Assembly (NCBI GenBank): GCA_039881145.1
Contig: JAYKKI010000134.1
Location: 1,398,001 to 1,462,000, forward strand
Reading direction: 5' to 3'
Length of the DNA: 64,000 nt
Source: Druceiella hillmani
Lineage: Eukaryota > Arthropoda > Insecta > Lepidoptera > Hepialidae
Part shown: one piece after another, positions 24,982-36,447 of the stretch
How the letters are laid out: every line of letters begins with the position of its first letter
Numbering within the stretch: position 1 is the first letter of the stretch
The notes under the pieces: model-generated
Seen by the model: the letters and a program-made list of their open reading frames with translations, nothing else
Told to the model about the DNA's origin: nothing
Database searches by the model: none
Position numbers and translations under genes: made by a program

Positions 24982-25848
24982 ACATTACACCCTACTTTCG
25001 TTCCAATAATTGACAATTGATCATTGACATTTAAGTTGTATCGTGAGAAGATTTTAATTATTTTAATATTGCTTAATTTTAATACGTAATGCGCGAATTT
25101 CATTCAATAGGTATGAACTTAGAATTCTTTAGTTGAGATTGAAATTTATAGCAAGTACTATAATTAAAAAGTTAATACAAAATATTCTAAAGAGCTCAGC
25201 AATTTAAAATAAAATTTTAAAACAATCTTATCGCTGAAATTTACTACAAGTATTATGTTTAAGAAATTAATATAACACATTGCAAAGAGATAAATAATTT
25301 TGAATAAAATATGGAATAATATTATTATGGATATTTTTTTACCTTGACAAATTCAAGATCACTACGCAAAACACTTTGAATTGTGTAAGTTACACCCAAA
25401 CTAATGAATATATTTTTCTAGCGACATACCTACAAATATTAAATTGTAATTTGTTTTGTAAATAAATTAATTATAGTGAAATTATACGTGTATGGAAAGA
25501 ATGTTTATCAAACTTGGTTATTTGTTAAAATTTAATTCCTTTTGTAAATATATTTTAAAACTTAATTTTTCATTATATATCTTATAGCATACACAAATAA
25601 GTGTTACGTAATTTATTCACCGTGAAAAATTTTACTTTCAATTTCTTTTTTTGATATAACATATATTGTACTAATATATTTTTATAACAATTTTTCACGA
25701 ACGTAAGCATTCCGGTTTATAATAATATAATGATGAAATAATACTTAATAACATTAATAAATATTTTGGGAAAGTTAATTTTTTTTTTTAGGAAAAGGTC
25801 TATATAAATTGTTGCCAGTAGCATTAAGCTCAGAGAGATACATAAATT
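24982..25848. other. AT-rich non-coding stretch
   Basis: No feature that I can support. Confidence 0.6.
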
Positions 25849-25891
25849 ATGACAATATTAGATGATATACAACATGATAATACTGAAGCTA

Positions 25892-26090
25892 ATTTAATTT
25901 TATTAAGAAAACGTAGGGAAATATTAAAAAAAGAAAACGCTGTCAAGAGTAGAATTTTATTAAGAAAACGCAGGGAAGTATTGTAAGAAGAAAACGCTGA
26001 CAATAGTAGAATTTCATCAAAAGAAACGCAAAGAAATATTATAGGAAGAAAACGCTGACAAGAGTAGAATTTTATTAAGAAAATTAAGGA
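25892..26090 (+). repeat. 57-bp tandem repeat, three copies plus a partial
   Basis: Units start near 25892, 25950, 26007 and 26064 (period 57-58 bp). Each reads TAGAATTTTATTAAGAAAACG, CAGGGAAATATT, then AAGAAAACGCTGACAAGAG. A period divisible by three means a plus-strand frame beginning at ATG 25849 runs through about two units as charged 19-residue repeats (LLRKRREILKKENAVKSR) before a TAA in the second unit. The minus strand is open through all units (25830-26216). I see no family to assign. It could be the remnant of a repetitive coding segment or a simple minisatellite. Confidence 0.85.
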
Positions 26091-27039
26091 ATTCCGACGA
26101 AAAATGATCATGAATTTTAACCAGATATTTCTGGAAACAAAACTGATAACAAAATTGCTTATTAAATTGTTTTTATACCGCGTTGCTACCTGAAAATATA
26201 ATGTGCATCTATTCATACCATAAACCCATTCTAAACGTTTTAATTTTAATAGAAATCATCAAAATAATTTTTGACCTACTGATAATATAATATGTTTCTA
26301 TCACGGTTAATGACTCGGTTATTATATGCATTTGATGTGAGACAATTTTATTTTGGCGAGAAAAATAAACAAGCAACGACCATGCAGACAATACCAGCAC
26401 CGGAACGATTTTGATTTTATGAGCAGTTTTAATATTTACAAAGTATCGTTGTAATAAATGTTTATTTAAAATTTGTTTAGTAGATGTAGGTACACGAGTA
26501 AACATCTGTTTATTATGTGTCAGGCAATACATCGATATAGGAATAGTTATGGTAACAACCTGAAAATAATAAAATAGGGTTTGCATTTTTTGCCATGGGC
26601 CAAGTGTACGTCAGACTCGCGTATCAAAGGTTTTGTACTATGAAAAATTAATTAAACAACTTAAATTTGCTACTTACAAAATAATTGAATCTATTAAATT
26701 AATTGTTTTCCTATTTTTAACAGAAATATTTCACTTTTTGCTCGGGAACTGAAATATTCTATTTATTAATTTATTTTTAAAAGATAATGTATTAATGTAA
26801 TTCTTTAAAATGTTTGCCCACCAATTTAGAAATAATTAGGAAGCATACTTATACGTACATTTTTATAATATATATTTTAAATTTTTGAGGACAGATGGTA
26901 GGATAAAGTGGTGCAAGTTTGTTTTGTTTTCCTATTTTTAACAGAAATATTTTTGATTTTGTAACGCAAACGACAATAAATTTATCGAGACGACAATAAA
27001 TTTAGACTTTTTCAAACTTTCGCGATTCGAACACATATT
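26091..27039. other. Non-coding stretch ending in GACAATAAATTTA repeats
   Basis: No gene. Two copies of CGACAATAAATTTA (26971 and 26991) lead up to the foldback. Further GACAATAAA copies follow it. Confidence 0.6.
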
Positions 27040-27272
27040 TTATTTGATTTGACTCGGGTTTTTTCGCGGTAATTATATATTTAATGAGTGAACCTAGATA
27101 TTATATATACTAAGTACTCACTATGTCCCGACGTTTCTGACTGGTTGCACAGCCTGTGGTCACGGGAAGACTCCAGAGAGAGAAGACATAGTGAGTACTT
27201 AGTATATATAATATCTAGGTTCACTCATTAAATATATAATTACCGCGAAAAAACCCGAGTCAAATCAAATAA
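27040..27272. mobile_element. Perfect foldback element, 88-bp arms, 57-bp spacer
   Basis: The left arm 27040-27127 is the exact reverse complement of 27185-27272, with no mismatch found over 88 bp. The arm reads inward from TTATTTGATTTGACTCGGG through CGCGGTAATTATATATTTA to TACTCACTATGTC. The spacer 27128-27184 is much more GC-rich (CTGGTTGCACAGCCTGTGGTC, GAAACGTCGGG on the reverse strand) and different in style from the AT-rich arms. This is the architecture of a foldback or MITE-like element. It has no coding capacity and no clear target-site duplication, although GACAATAAA copies stand on both sides. Confidence 0.85.
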
Positions 27273-28559
27273 GACAATAAATTTATCGACAATAAATATA
27301 CGAGAGGTACGGACAATAAATTTTATAACTATGGCAATCTCAAATTTTTCTTAAAATTAAACTTATATAATTGAAAGTAAATAAATTTTATGTTTTTGTA
27401 GTAAATCCGAGCCTTTATTTGGAGAAATTAATCTTTATTCTTATTTTCGACAGCAACAATATAGGAAGGGTGATTGTACAGCTCTTGACATTCACATCAA
27501 GTAACAGGTGAATACCAATGCTCTTACAGGTGAACTACCCTATGTGGCAATATAATAGAATAAACTTATTTATATTACGCGTAATATTTTTAAAGTATAT
27601 AAGATTTATCTTATTTATCCGGGCGATGTCAGTTTAGCTGTGCCAATATACCAATTAGTTTGGGACAGGTGGAAGTTCAACAGTTTAATTCTCGGAAAGT
27701 AGCCCTAGACACAAATCATAAAATTATAGATAACCGTTAATTCCTAATCTTATATTTAAATAAGTAGTTCTATAGCTAAATTCGCAGATTACACAATAAT
27801 TTTGGTTAAATTGTAGCAATTATTGCATTAATATAATTATTGCATTAATAAACATTTTTTTAAATTTCCATTCCATCCAATAGCTGGATATAAATATATC
27901 CAGCTATTGGGTGGAATTATAGTTTGTTTAATGTTTTTTGTTATCGATTTCGTATTCGTATTAACGATTATACCAACTGGTACCTATTATAAATTTGTCC
28001 ATAAATAAAATACTCTTGATATTAATATTTTAAAAGAATAAGGTAAAAACGATCGAACAAATTTTCAAATTGGTCAACAAAATTTTGACAGTAATAAAAT
28101 GGTTTTCCTCACTAATTTATACAGTAAGGTATGTAATACATGAAAACCCGAGCCAGTGGACCTCATTTGACGATGCAATTAAAGGGCAAATAGTTGTTTC
28201 CCTTACTCGATGCTTTCCAAGTTATTGGCGTTTTTTTTTAAATTTGAGCTAATTACCGTTGCGGCAATTTTTTTCACGCCATTTACATAAATATAAAAAT
28301 TTCGTAATTTTTTTACTGCTAAATTTAAAAGAAAAAAAATTTATTCCCAAATGAAATGCACTTTTCTTTTGATTATTCTAACTTCTTCCTGCAACTTGAT
28401 GTCCAAAATTTTTAAATGATGAACCTTGTGAACCCTTTTTTAGCGCATTTAATATTAGCTTTAGAAAGGTACAATAGTCATTTTTTTGTCTTATAAATGG
28501 AGCTATTAATATTTCAATGCAAAGTGGAATACTTTCGAGAAGTAGCGGGTACAGCAAAT
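27273..28559. other. Non-coding stretch with an imperfect hairpin
   Basis: ATTCCATCCAATAGCTGGATAT (27870-27891) pairs with 27896-27917 with a single mismatch around a 4-base loop. GACAATAAA copies continue at 27273-27320. No gene is recognisable. Confidence 0.6.
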
Positions 28560-29690
28560 TAGTTCCGAATTATAAAACAAGAAATAATTGAAAAAAATAA
28601 TTTATTAAAAAAATATAAAAGGTTTTTTTAAGTATGTCATTGTAAAATCTGCATGTTTTTGGATTTTTTTTCAACCACAGGAAAACAGTTTGTTTTAGAG
28701 ATTTGTATGTATTGCTTCTCTGGCACATACGATCTCCTCGAAATAGCCCCAAATGAAATGGTCGATTCGGTTGAAGTATAGCAATCGGAATGACCAGTCC
28801 AATCATTTGGATAAGCACGATTAACGTGCGAGTCCTTTCCCGGCATAGTATAATGGGACATCTTTTTGGAGCAACATTCGACGCCTCAAATCCAATGGTA
28901 TGTCTTCTAGAAGTTTAATTAAATAATTTTGTAAGAACTGGCAATATGTGATTTGTTGGCAGTTTGAAGGGGCCACAAAACTGGGGATTTAATATTCGAC
29001 TTCATATGTTAATCATAAATTGACGCCGTAAATTGAACTTTCATGACAAATGAGGGTTCTGATGCAGTAATAATGAGAGTTATTGCTTATTAAATTGCCC
29101 AAATTTCATAAAATCCAAATAATCATTCAGAAGTATTTCTTCGAAAAACTTTTACAATGCCTTCTCAGTATTTATTTACGAAATTCTATCCATTTTTGGT
29201 AAATACCCAAACAAAGCACACAAAAGAGTTTGCAGTCGTTGAAAGTAGTTCGAATTCATTTTAGCACAGTTCAGCACTGGCTTTTTCAATTTGTCTAACT
29301 CTAGCTCTTGTATCTCAATTGATTTCTTGGAAAATTTCTATCTTTGCATTCGGACCAAAGACACGTTCAGGATCTTACTTTCTTCTGCCAGAAAACTCCC
29401 GCCAATAGGGAGACATGGAGTCCAAAAAATACAGGTTGATAAAGGAATCTACCTCAAGCACATTGTGTCAGTACAATCTGGATGCTGCTCGAGTATTAGC
29501 ATGAGCCGTGTCGTAGAATGAAAGCATCTCAATGTATTCGCACATTTAGTGTCGTCGATTTCTTCGTGATGAATGGCACGAAAAAGTAAAATCGCAAAAA
29601 AGTTAAAATCGCCACGACGTTTCATTGTCGCACAGCCTAGGCAAAATTCCTTTGGAATATCGAACCGTTTTTCAACCAAAAATCGCAAAA
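28560..29690 (-). pseudogene. Decayed DDE transposase (Tc1/mariner-like superfamily)
   Basis: This would have been a cut-and-paste transposase. On the minus strand, 29.5 kb encodes an N-terminal helix-turn-helix-like piece (YIEMLSFYDTAHANTRAAS, then RLY, as in the insect 'Y.DM...G......A...Y' N-termini found with this family). A long degenerate middle follows, then CGPFKLPTNH, YWQFLQNYLIK, LLEDIPLDLRRRMLLQKD (family form LLEDVPL..R..MWFQHDGAP), and AYPNDWTGHSD followed in another frame by FNRIDHFIWGYFEEIV (family form FPNRWIGRGGPI.WPPRSPDLTPLDFFLWG). Many frameshifts and stops are present. The acidic residue of QHDGAP survives as QKD; the SPDL Asp is disrupted. Ends were not located; no terminal inverted repeat was found. 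Superfamily placement is from memory of these motifs. Confidence 0.75.
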
Positions 29691-31030
29691 TAGTACAAGG
29701 CCCGAAAAAATAAGAAAAGTTTGTAATGATGCTTAAAAAATATGAAATACGATAGTGGACGAGCGACGTCTACAAACTAATAAAACCTCGCTCGATTTTT
29801 CAGTCCAATCCAGAGCGTTAGGTAATAATAAAATCAGTTCAGCATTTGTGCCAAATTGTGTTCTTACGCACTCATTAGAGTTCGTTCTGAGAACTAAAAA
29901 TTATGTACATTTTTACAATATACATAATTACAAATATAATAAAATGAACTCCAGAATTTGTGGTGACACTAAACAAATAAGATTAATTAAAAACTGGAAG
30001 TGAAGATAACAGCTTAAATAACGACTCCAATTATGTACCAAGTAAATATGTGAGTCTTTATATAATTAAACGTAGGACAATTTTTTACAACAGGGAAAAA
30101 ATATAGAATGTTATAAAGCCGGAATGTAAAAGTAATCCATTCAAAATCTGATAATATAACAACTATAAGAGAAAATTGTCGTCTCTTTTGTAAAAATTTA
30201 TTTACAAAATTATCGATGTGTTTTCAAGATAAACATACAAAAGAATGATTTTTATTTTACGTTAAAAGGCACAAAAAAGCTGACGAATAATTTCAAATAT
30301 TTAATACTGGTATTATAACAACAAGGCGGCACCATCAATCAAAATACAAAAATATTAGCTAAAGCTTATATTACTCGCATTATATGTAAAAAGTGTTTTC
30401 CAATAAAATTAAGCGTCTACACTTTTCAAAATGTATTCCGGATTATAGCAAAGGTGAACTTGAAATAAATATTTTGCGTCGTACTGTAGAAGGATATTCA
30501 AATCCTCTAGCATGTAAAAACTGCGGAAAAATATTTTTCCTTATATAATATATTACCCGATAACCACTTTTGGCTATTAATACTAATTATATATGCTTAA
30601 TCATGACAAAATTGCGCGACTCCTTCAATATGATCAATTAATAACTTTAGTGGGGAATAAAATATGCAAAAAATTACCTAACCCATGGCAACATGACTAA
30701 ATTTGTACATCATTAAGGTTTTTAAGGAAATCGAATCAAACTTCAATTAAAAAAAATTAGAGAATTTTCAGCATCTTTTTGCCCTAAACATTGTGATGCT
30801 ATCATAAAATCAATACAAAACTGTGCACAATTTCATGAAGATGCAGTGACGTTTAATACACCTTCTGTGGCATCAATAAAGCTCACTCTGCTAAAAACAG
30901 CAGATCGTATATATTCGGCTCACTGTCTCGGGCTTTTTCAATTTTGATATCAAGACGAAAGTTGATCTTTTAGTGAGTTACATAATGATGATTTTCTGGC
31001 TATTGTTAATGAAAAATTGAGCCAAAACTC
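29691..31030. other. AT-rich non-coding stretch
   Basis: Nothing recognisable. The frame 29755-30003 has no motif. Confidence 0.55.
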
Positions 31031-31333
31031 GGTGTGTTCGTGCGTGCAGGCTTGCATGCGTGTGCGCGTGCGTGTGTGCGCGCTTGAGTGCATACGTGCT
31101 CGAGTGTGTGCGTGTGGGTGCGCGTGCGTGCGTGCGCCCCTGCGCTCGTGCGTGGTCGAGCGCATGCACGCTTGCGTCCGGGCGTGCGTGCATCCGTGCG
31201 TACATGTATGCGTGCATGCGTACATTCGTCCGTGCGTACATGGGAGTGTGTGTGCGTGCATGCGTATGAGCGCTCGCGCTACATGCGTGTGCGCGTGCAC
31301 GCCCGCGTGTGCGTGTACGCGTGAGTGAGCTCG
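31031..31333. repeat. GT/GC-rich alternating purine-pyrimidine tract (GTGC-type minisatellite)
   Basis: About 300 bp built from TGCGTGCG, GTGTGCGCG and CATGCGTG units, almost entirely alternating purine-pyrimidine and far more GC-rich than anything else in the window. Overlapping open frames on both strands (Cys/Val/Arg on plus, His/Thr/Ala on minus) come from the absence of A/T-rich stop codons and are not genes. Alternating CG/TG sequence of this kind is the classic Z-DNA-forming composition. Confidence 0.93.
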
Positions 31334-32328
31334 TGTGATACTTGTTGTCGTATTGGTTTACGTACCATAGTTAAGTTGAGTGTCTATATATGCATATTGT
31401 ATTATATTATTTCCCAGCATTCGTCACAAAAGTACATAGATCTTTATTCTCCGACTATGCTGGTATTATCATTTATATTTCAATAATTATACTACGTATG
31501 CACATACTATATGATCTGTGGAAATGTGGAAACTAAGCTATCATATTACAAAAATTGTATGTAAATTGGGTTAGTTAATAATGCGCATATCTAGAAAAAA
31601 CAAATGTAAACAAAGATAGAAAATTTTATCTAATTAATTTGAGATTATAGCGTGAGTAATATAATGTCAGGTTACGAATAGTTACAGTTTTTAAAAAATA
31701 ATAGTAGTATATTGGATACAGTTCCAAAAATATTGATTTAAAAATATTATGTTGCCCCTAATAATTATTTAAGCTTAGTATTTATAATCGTTTGTAAATA
31801 TACGAACGCTGGAAAATGTTTCATGACGTTTCTATGTAAAAATTAAAATATATGAAGGTTTATGATTAGCTTAATATTATTATATATTATAACTGAATTT
31901 TAGTAATTTTTTTGATATTTTGTAAAAGTTGAAATGGATTTTAGCCAAATAATATAAGTTATGAAGTGAAATATAAAAAAGGGATTTTCTCCTTTATTTA
32001 TTTTAGAATATTTTTGAAATAGTAAGAAGTAAGTATTGTTTTAAATATTGAACAAAAATAATATTTCAAAATTTTGAAGTTGTTTTCATTTCATAACGCG
32101 TTTGAACCTTATTTCTATAAACAATTAGCTTACTGTTTAAATTTAATTGTTTTTGGCAAAGTGGTTGCTTTAAATTAATTAATTCGGACGATATGTGAAA
32201 GACCAATGGCCTTCAATCAACTTCAAATTTATTTATATTATAGCTATTCAAGAGAAACGTCTAAAGTAATGGTACGAATCTGATATCCACTTTTGGCTAC
32301 TATACTGATTATATATCGCAACATATGA

Positions 32329-32391
<63 letters not shown>

Positions 32392-35300
32392 GGTTCAATA
32401 TATTGTTATCCACATTGATATAAAAGTTTTATAAAGTACGAGTATAGAGGAACAAGTTCATTTTAAAGCCATCCCTCATGGTTGTCATTATTTTTCATAC
32501 CTAATTTTACCAATGAGACTAGCTACGGTATGTCTATATATTATCTGGTTCGTATCATAATAGAAAACCTGATCTTTATGTTTATATTTTCTTAGCCTCT
32601 TTCAGGTAATTTTAAGTTTTATTCTAAATAGTTATTTATAATACTCAAAACTTTTGTCACAAATATAAATTTAAAAACTGATATTTTTTTCTAATTGGAA
32701 GAACAATTTATAGATTACTCGTAATTAATAAAATATTTTTAATTAAAAAAAAACTGACCGATAGCGTGCCATAACCCATAGGAATTTGGGTTTAGTAATT
32801 GTCTATATATAATTATCAATTTAAATGAAATAATTTCATTGTAATGTTCTCATCGAATGCTATAATTTATTAATTTTTCTATTATTTATGATTCATGGAA
32901 AAAGATAGAAGGAGTTGTACACTGCGTATTAGTTTGTATCTCAAATTTTGTAAGCAGGATAAAAAAATTTAAAATTGTGAATGATATCTGAACTTTAATT
33001 GTGAAATGTTCATTTGATGACATTAGAACCGATGACTCGTGTTCAGTAGTTTTTAAATGGCCCATTAACTCCGACATACAAATTAGTGAGGACGAATTGA
33101 CAAAATTATAATAAAACTATTTTCCTTAGTTTTCTCGACAACATTTATATCGATGTGAGCATGGTGACTATACAGAAGCAACAAGACAGTGTATGTTGGA
33201 GTGGGATTTGTATGTTTAATAATGTGATATAAGTTCATAGAATTCCGTTACTGTTTCCTCCATCAATGGCTTGTCGAAGTCCACTTTTTATGAACAAGTC
33301 CTTGTATATAAGTAGTCTAAATTTTCAAATATTTAACTCGATAACTCTATTAACTTTCAATATATAAACCCTTATAATTATAATGTAGTTACAACTACAA
33401 GTGTTACGTTAACTGTGTTACATTTTAGTGTCATATAAACCGGGAGATTTCCTGCTATTTACCAGTTTTATTTAATTTGCTTTTGTATTATATATTTACT
33501 TACATTATTAACACTAACTGATATATCCGTTATATCAAAGTATATACGTATGTATTTACCGTATTAAAGTATATACGACTATAAATTATATACATACAAA
33601 ACGCTTGTAGTAGAAACCAGACACGCGCTTGGCCGGTTAAAATTTTAAAATACCATATAAAAGTTATTAATATAAAATTTAACATCTTCATCGTTCTTTC
33701 AATATATGAAGCATACAACGTTAGAACAAGAGATGAAAAGAAAAATAAAATTCATACACAAATTAGTTTCATCACCTTTCCACTCTTAAAAAAATAAAAG
33801 GTTTTCACATAATTTAAATTTTAAAGGACTAACCTAAATTGAATGCACTGATATTACAACATATTTCAGCTTAAATCGTCACATATAGTGCATCTGAATA
33901 ACAATATGCGTATATAAACAAATAAATAAGCGACTAATATGCGTATATAAATACATAAACAAGTGAATGTTTAATGTATATTCAGTTACAAAGTATCCAT
34001 AGAACACTTCGTAATGGACGAATCGTTTGATATTTTTATATGAAGCGCTTTCACATTCTTTAATAAAAAGTTAATTTGGTTTTTAAAACTGTTTTTAACG
34101 CTTTTCCAACCGCCAACCACGAAAGGTAGTCAGAAACTAAAGATATTGAATATATGCTCGCATTACAGAAAATCACTGCAATATTTGCTAAGATGGCCGG
34201 ACGATTTATTGAATTTTTATGGGCCCACTTTGCAAGTAACATTTCGCACTGCCCAGTCGCCCTCCATCTCGCTTGTGATATATCACTGAAGCAGAAATTT
34301 CATCTAAATATAAATCTTCACGGTCGAATGGACTTATCGGCCTTTAGGCTAAATAAACTGATTCTAAGCCGACAGTTATAATGTATAGGTTGGCGCTGTG
34401 TGGGACCGTTACCGTGGTTCCCATTTAGATCGAGTGATTGATGGTCTTCTAAATAACTTAGGAGATATTATATCGGTGCAACTAGTTAAATATTTTACGG
34501 AGTCTGAAGGTGTAAAGTTTGATCAGCATTTGAATTTAGTTGCAATGGTATCCGTTTTTGGTTAATTATATGGGTACCTAGTTTGTCATATTGGTATTAG
34601 AAATTAAGTTTATCTCGGAAAAAAATTATATTTCAAGTAACTCATCTGTAACTGAAGTTACCAATTTTTAATCATTGCAATATATTTATACGAAATCTAG
34701 ATAATTCCAGACATTACCTATAATATTCCTGTTTTCTTCTCATAAAAGTCGTTCACGATTGCTGAATTAACTACTCATGTTAATGATTGTATAAATTAGC
34801 TATTAAAACCCTGTGTTCCCTAAATGCAATCAACTAAATTCTATCTCATTATTTTAATCAGTGCATTTCGAGTGTCCCTAGGACAAATCAATACTTTGAG
34901 AAATTTTGTAAAAAGTATAAGTTATATTATATACAGTAATACTTGTAAGTGTTGTAAACAAGTTATGAACATTTCTTAACTCATTTTAAGTGGACCGATC
35001 AGCATATGTAGTATCAAAAAAAAATACATAATTAATTTTTTTAAAACTAAAATGTAATTTAGCAATGTTGATTCGGAATAACATAAATAAACAAATTAAA
35101 AGTATTTTAAAAATTTTAAGGTATATGAATTAGGATAAGAAAAATGGCTTACAGTACTCTTTAAATCTGGCCAATCCTTTTTAAAAAAAGAACTTCTGAC
35201 AGAGGAGCAAATTAGTCTCACGACTTCTTTAACGTGAGTTACATCAATTTACTCTTGAAATGAAGATATCTGTAATAGCTATCTGTCACCCAATCAGCCA

Positions 35301-35789
35301 AATTACTAAAATCATTATTACGATTAAAACAATGTTATAAGAATATTTACTTAAATTGGTCGTCGATCTAGACGTCTGTAACAACTACTATAAACCTCAC
35401 AGTTTTTTTTTTAAATGACAATATTTTACGGCTGTGAAATTAATATTATGCAACATATTTACGGAAATAGGGACGGATAATATTTATATTTCTATATAGT
35501 TCAATAATAATGTTATGAAACCTTAAATGTTAACACGTGTGTAATTATGTATGTATGTACGGTTTCTAAATATTTGATTATTCTTCCACACATAAAATAC
35601 TATGAATGAAAAGAGATTTAAGAATATAATTTTTTTTCATAATTTTGACTTGGACAGTTTTGAAATTGGACGAAACATATTGTTCCTGGAATTTTTTATA
35701 AATTGCTCCAGAACTAGCTTAAGTAAATTACGCCTTTCCTAATAAGTTTTCAAACTAATAATAAAATGGAAAAAAGTACCCAAAATACT
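31334..35789. other. Long non-coding stretch
   Basis: Contains the TA array at 32332-32389 (listed separately), small direct repeats (AAAGTATATACG at 33537 and 33565; AATATGCGTATATAAA at 33902 and 33937), and a more complex island at about 34080-34480 that includes AAGATGGCCGG near 34190 and GGCGCTGTGTGGGACC near 34392. No gene recognised; frames at 34060-34242 (minus) and 34154-34381 (plus) overlap and have no motif. Confidence 0.55.
32332..32389. repeat. (TA)n microsatellite
   Basis: About 58 bp of pure alternating TA. Confidence 0.96.
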
Positions 35790-35970
35790 TATTTCGCTAA
35801 TTATTTTAACGATACTTTTTCACGTATATGCGGGTTAATATTTTTTATCACTGCTCCGAATTTAACGTTTCTACATTCAACTGTTTCTGAAAAAGACGGC
35901 TGTGATCAATGAATAGACAAACAGACAGGCATGTAATTGACCTCATAACGGTTCGGTTTTTTCATTCTGA
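35790..35970 (-). repeat. Possible third copy of the 'GTTCCGTA' dispersed repeat, inverted
   Basis: Read on the minus strand, the block runs ACCGAACCGTTATGAGGTCA, a CTGTCTGTTTGTC run, ATCACAGCCGTCTTTTTCAG and AACAGTTGAATG. This resembles the order of segments in copies 1 and 2 (GTTCCG-like start, CYGTC run, AGCCGT..TTCTCAG). The identity is weaker than between copies 1 and 2. Confidence 0.35.
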
Positions 35971-36367
35971 GATTCGGAAAACTGAAAATAACCCGATTTA
36001 TAGTTTTTCCGGTTAAAATATTCCAATAAACGTTAACATTTTATTAAGTGCATAAATAAGTGCATAATGTGTTTATTTAGAGATGTACATTTATGGGGTT
36101 TTGTTTATAAATATACACTAGTGTATTTTTTGGAATTATTTTCTTGTTCAATTAAAATTGTTCTATGCTAGTCCACACTAAAGTTAAACAATTTTTTCAA
36201 ACTGGTTTCTTCGATGACGCCATTGAAAATATTACATCGCCACACGTGAGTGTGACGACATGAGTGAAAACGGAAACGATGTTAGGAGGCGATATTTAAA
36301 ATTACAAACCTGGGTCGATTCAAATATTCAGTCCATAAAATTTGCAAAGTATAAAATAAGAGTTCAA

Positions 36368-36368
<1 letters not shown>

Positions 36369-36442
<74 letters not shown>

Positions 36443-36447
36443 TATAC
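36369..36447. repeat. (TA)n microsatellite
   Basis: About 75 bp of alternating TA with one TATGTATA interruption and a degenerate end. Confidence 0.95.

Noticed and set aside
30950..31330. Overlapping 69-116-codon frames rich in His/Thr/Ala or Cys/Val/Arg
   Set aside because: All come from the GTGC-type repeat, which lacks stop codons on both strands; there is no domain and the composition is absurdly simple.
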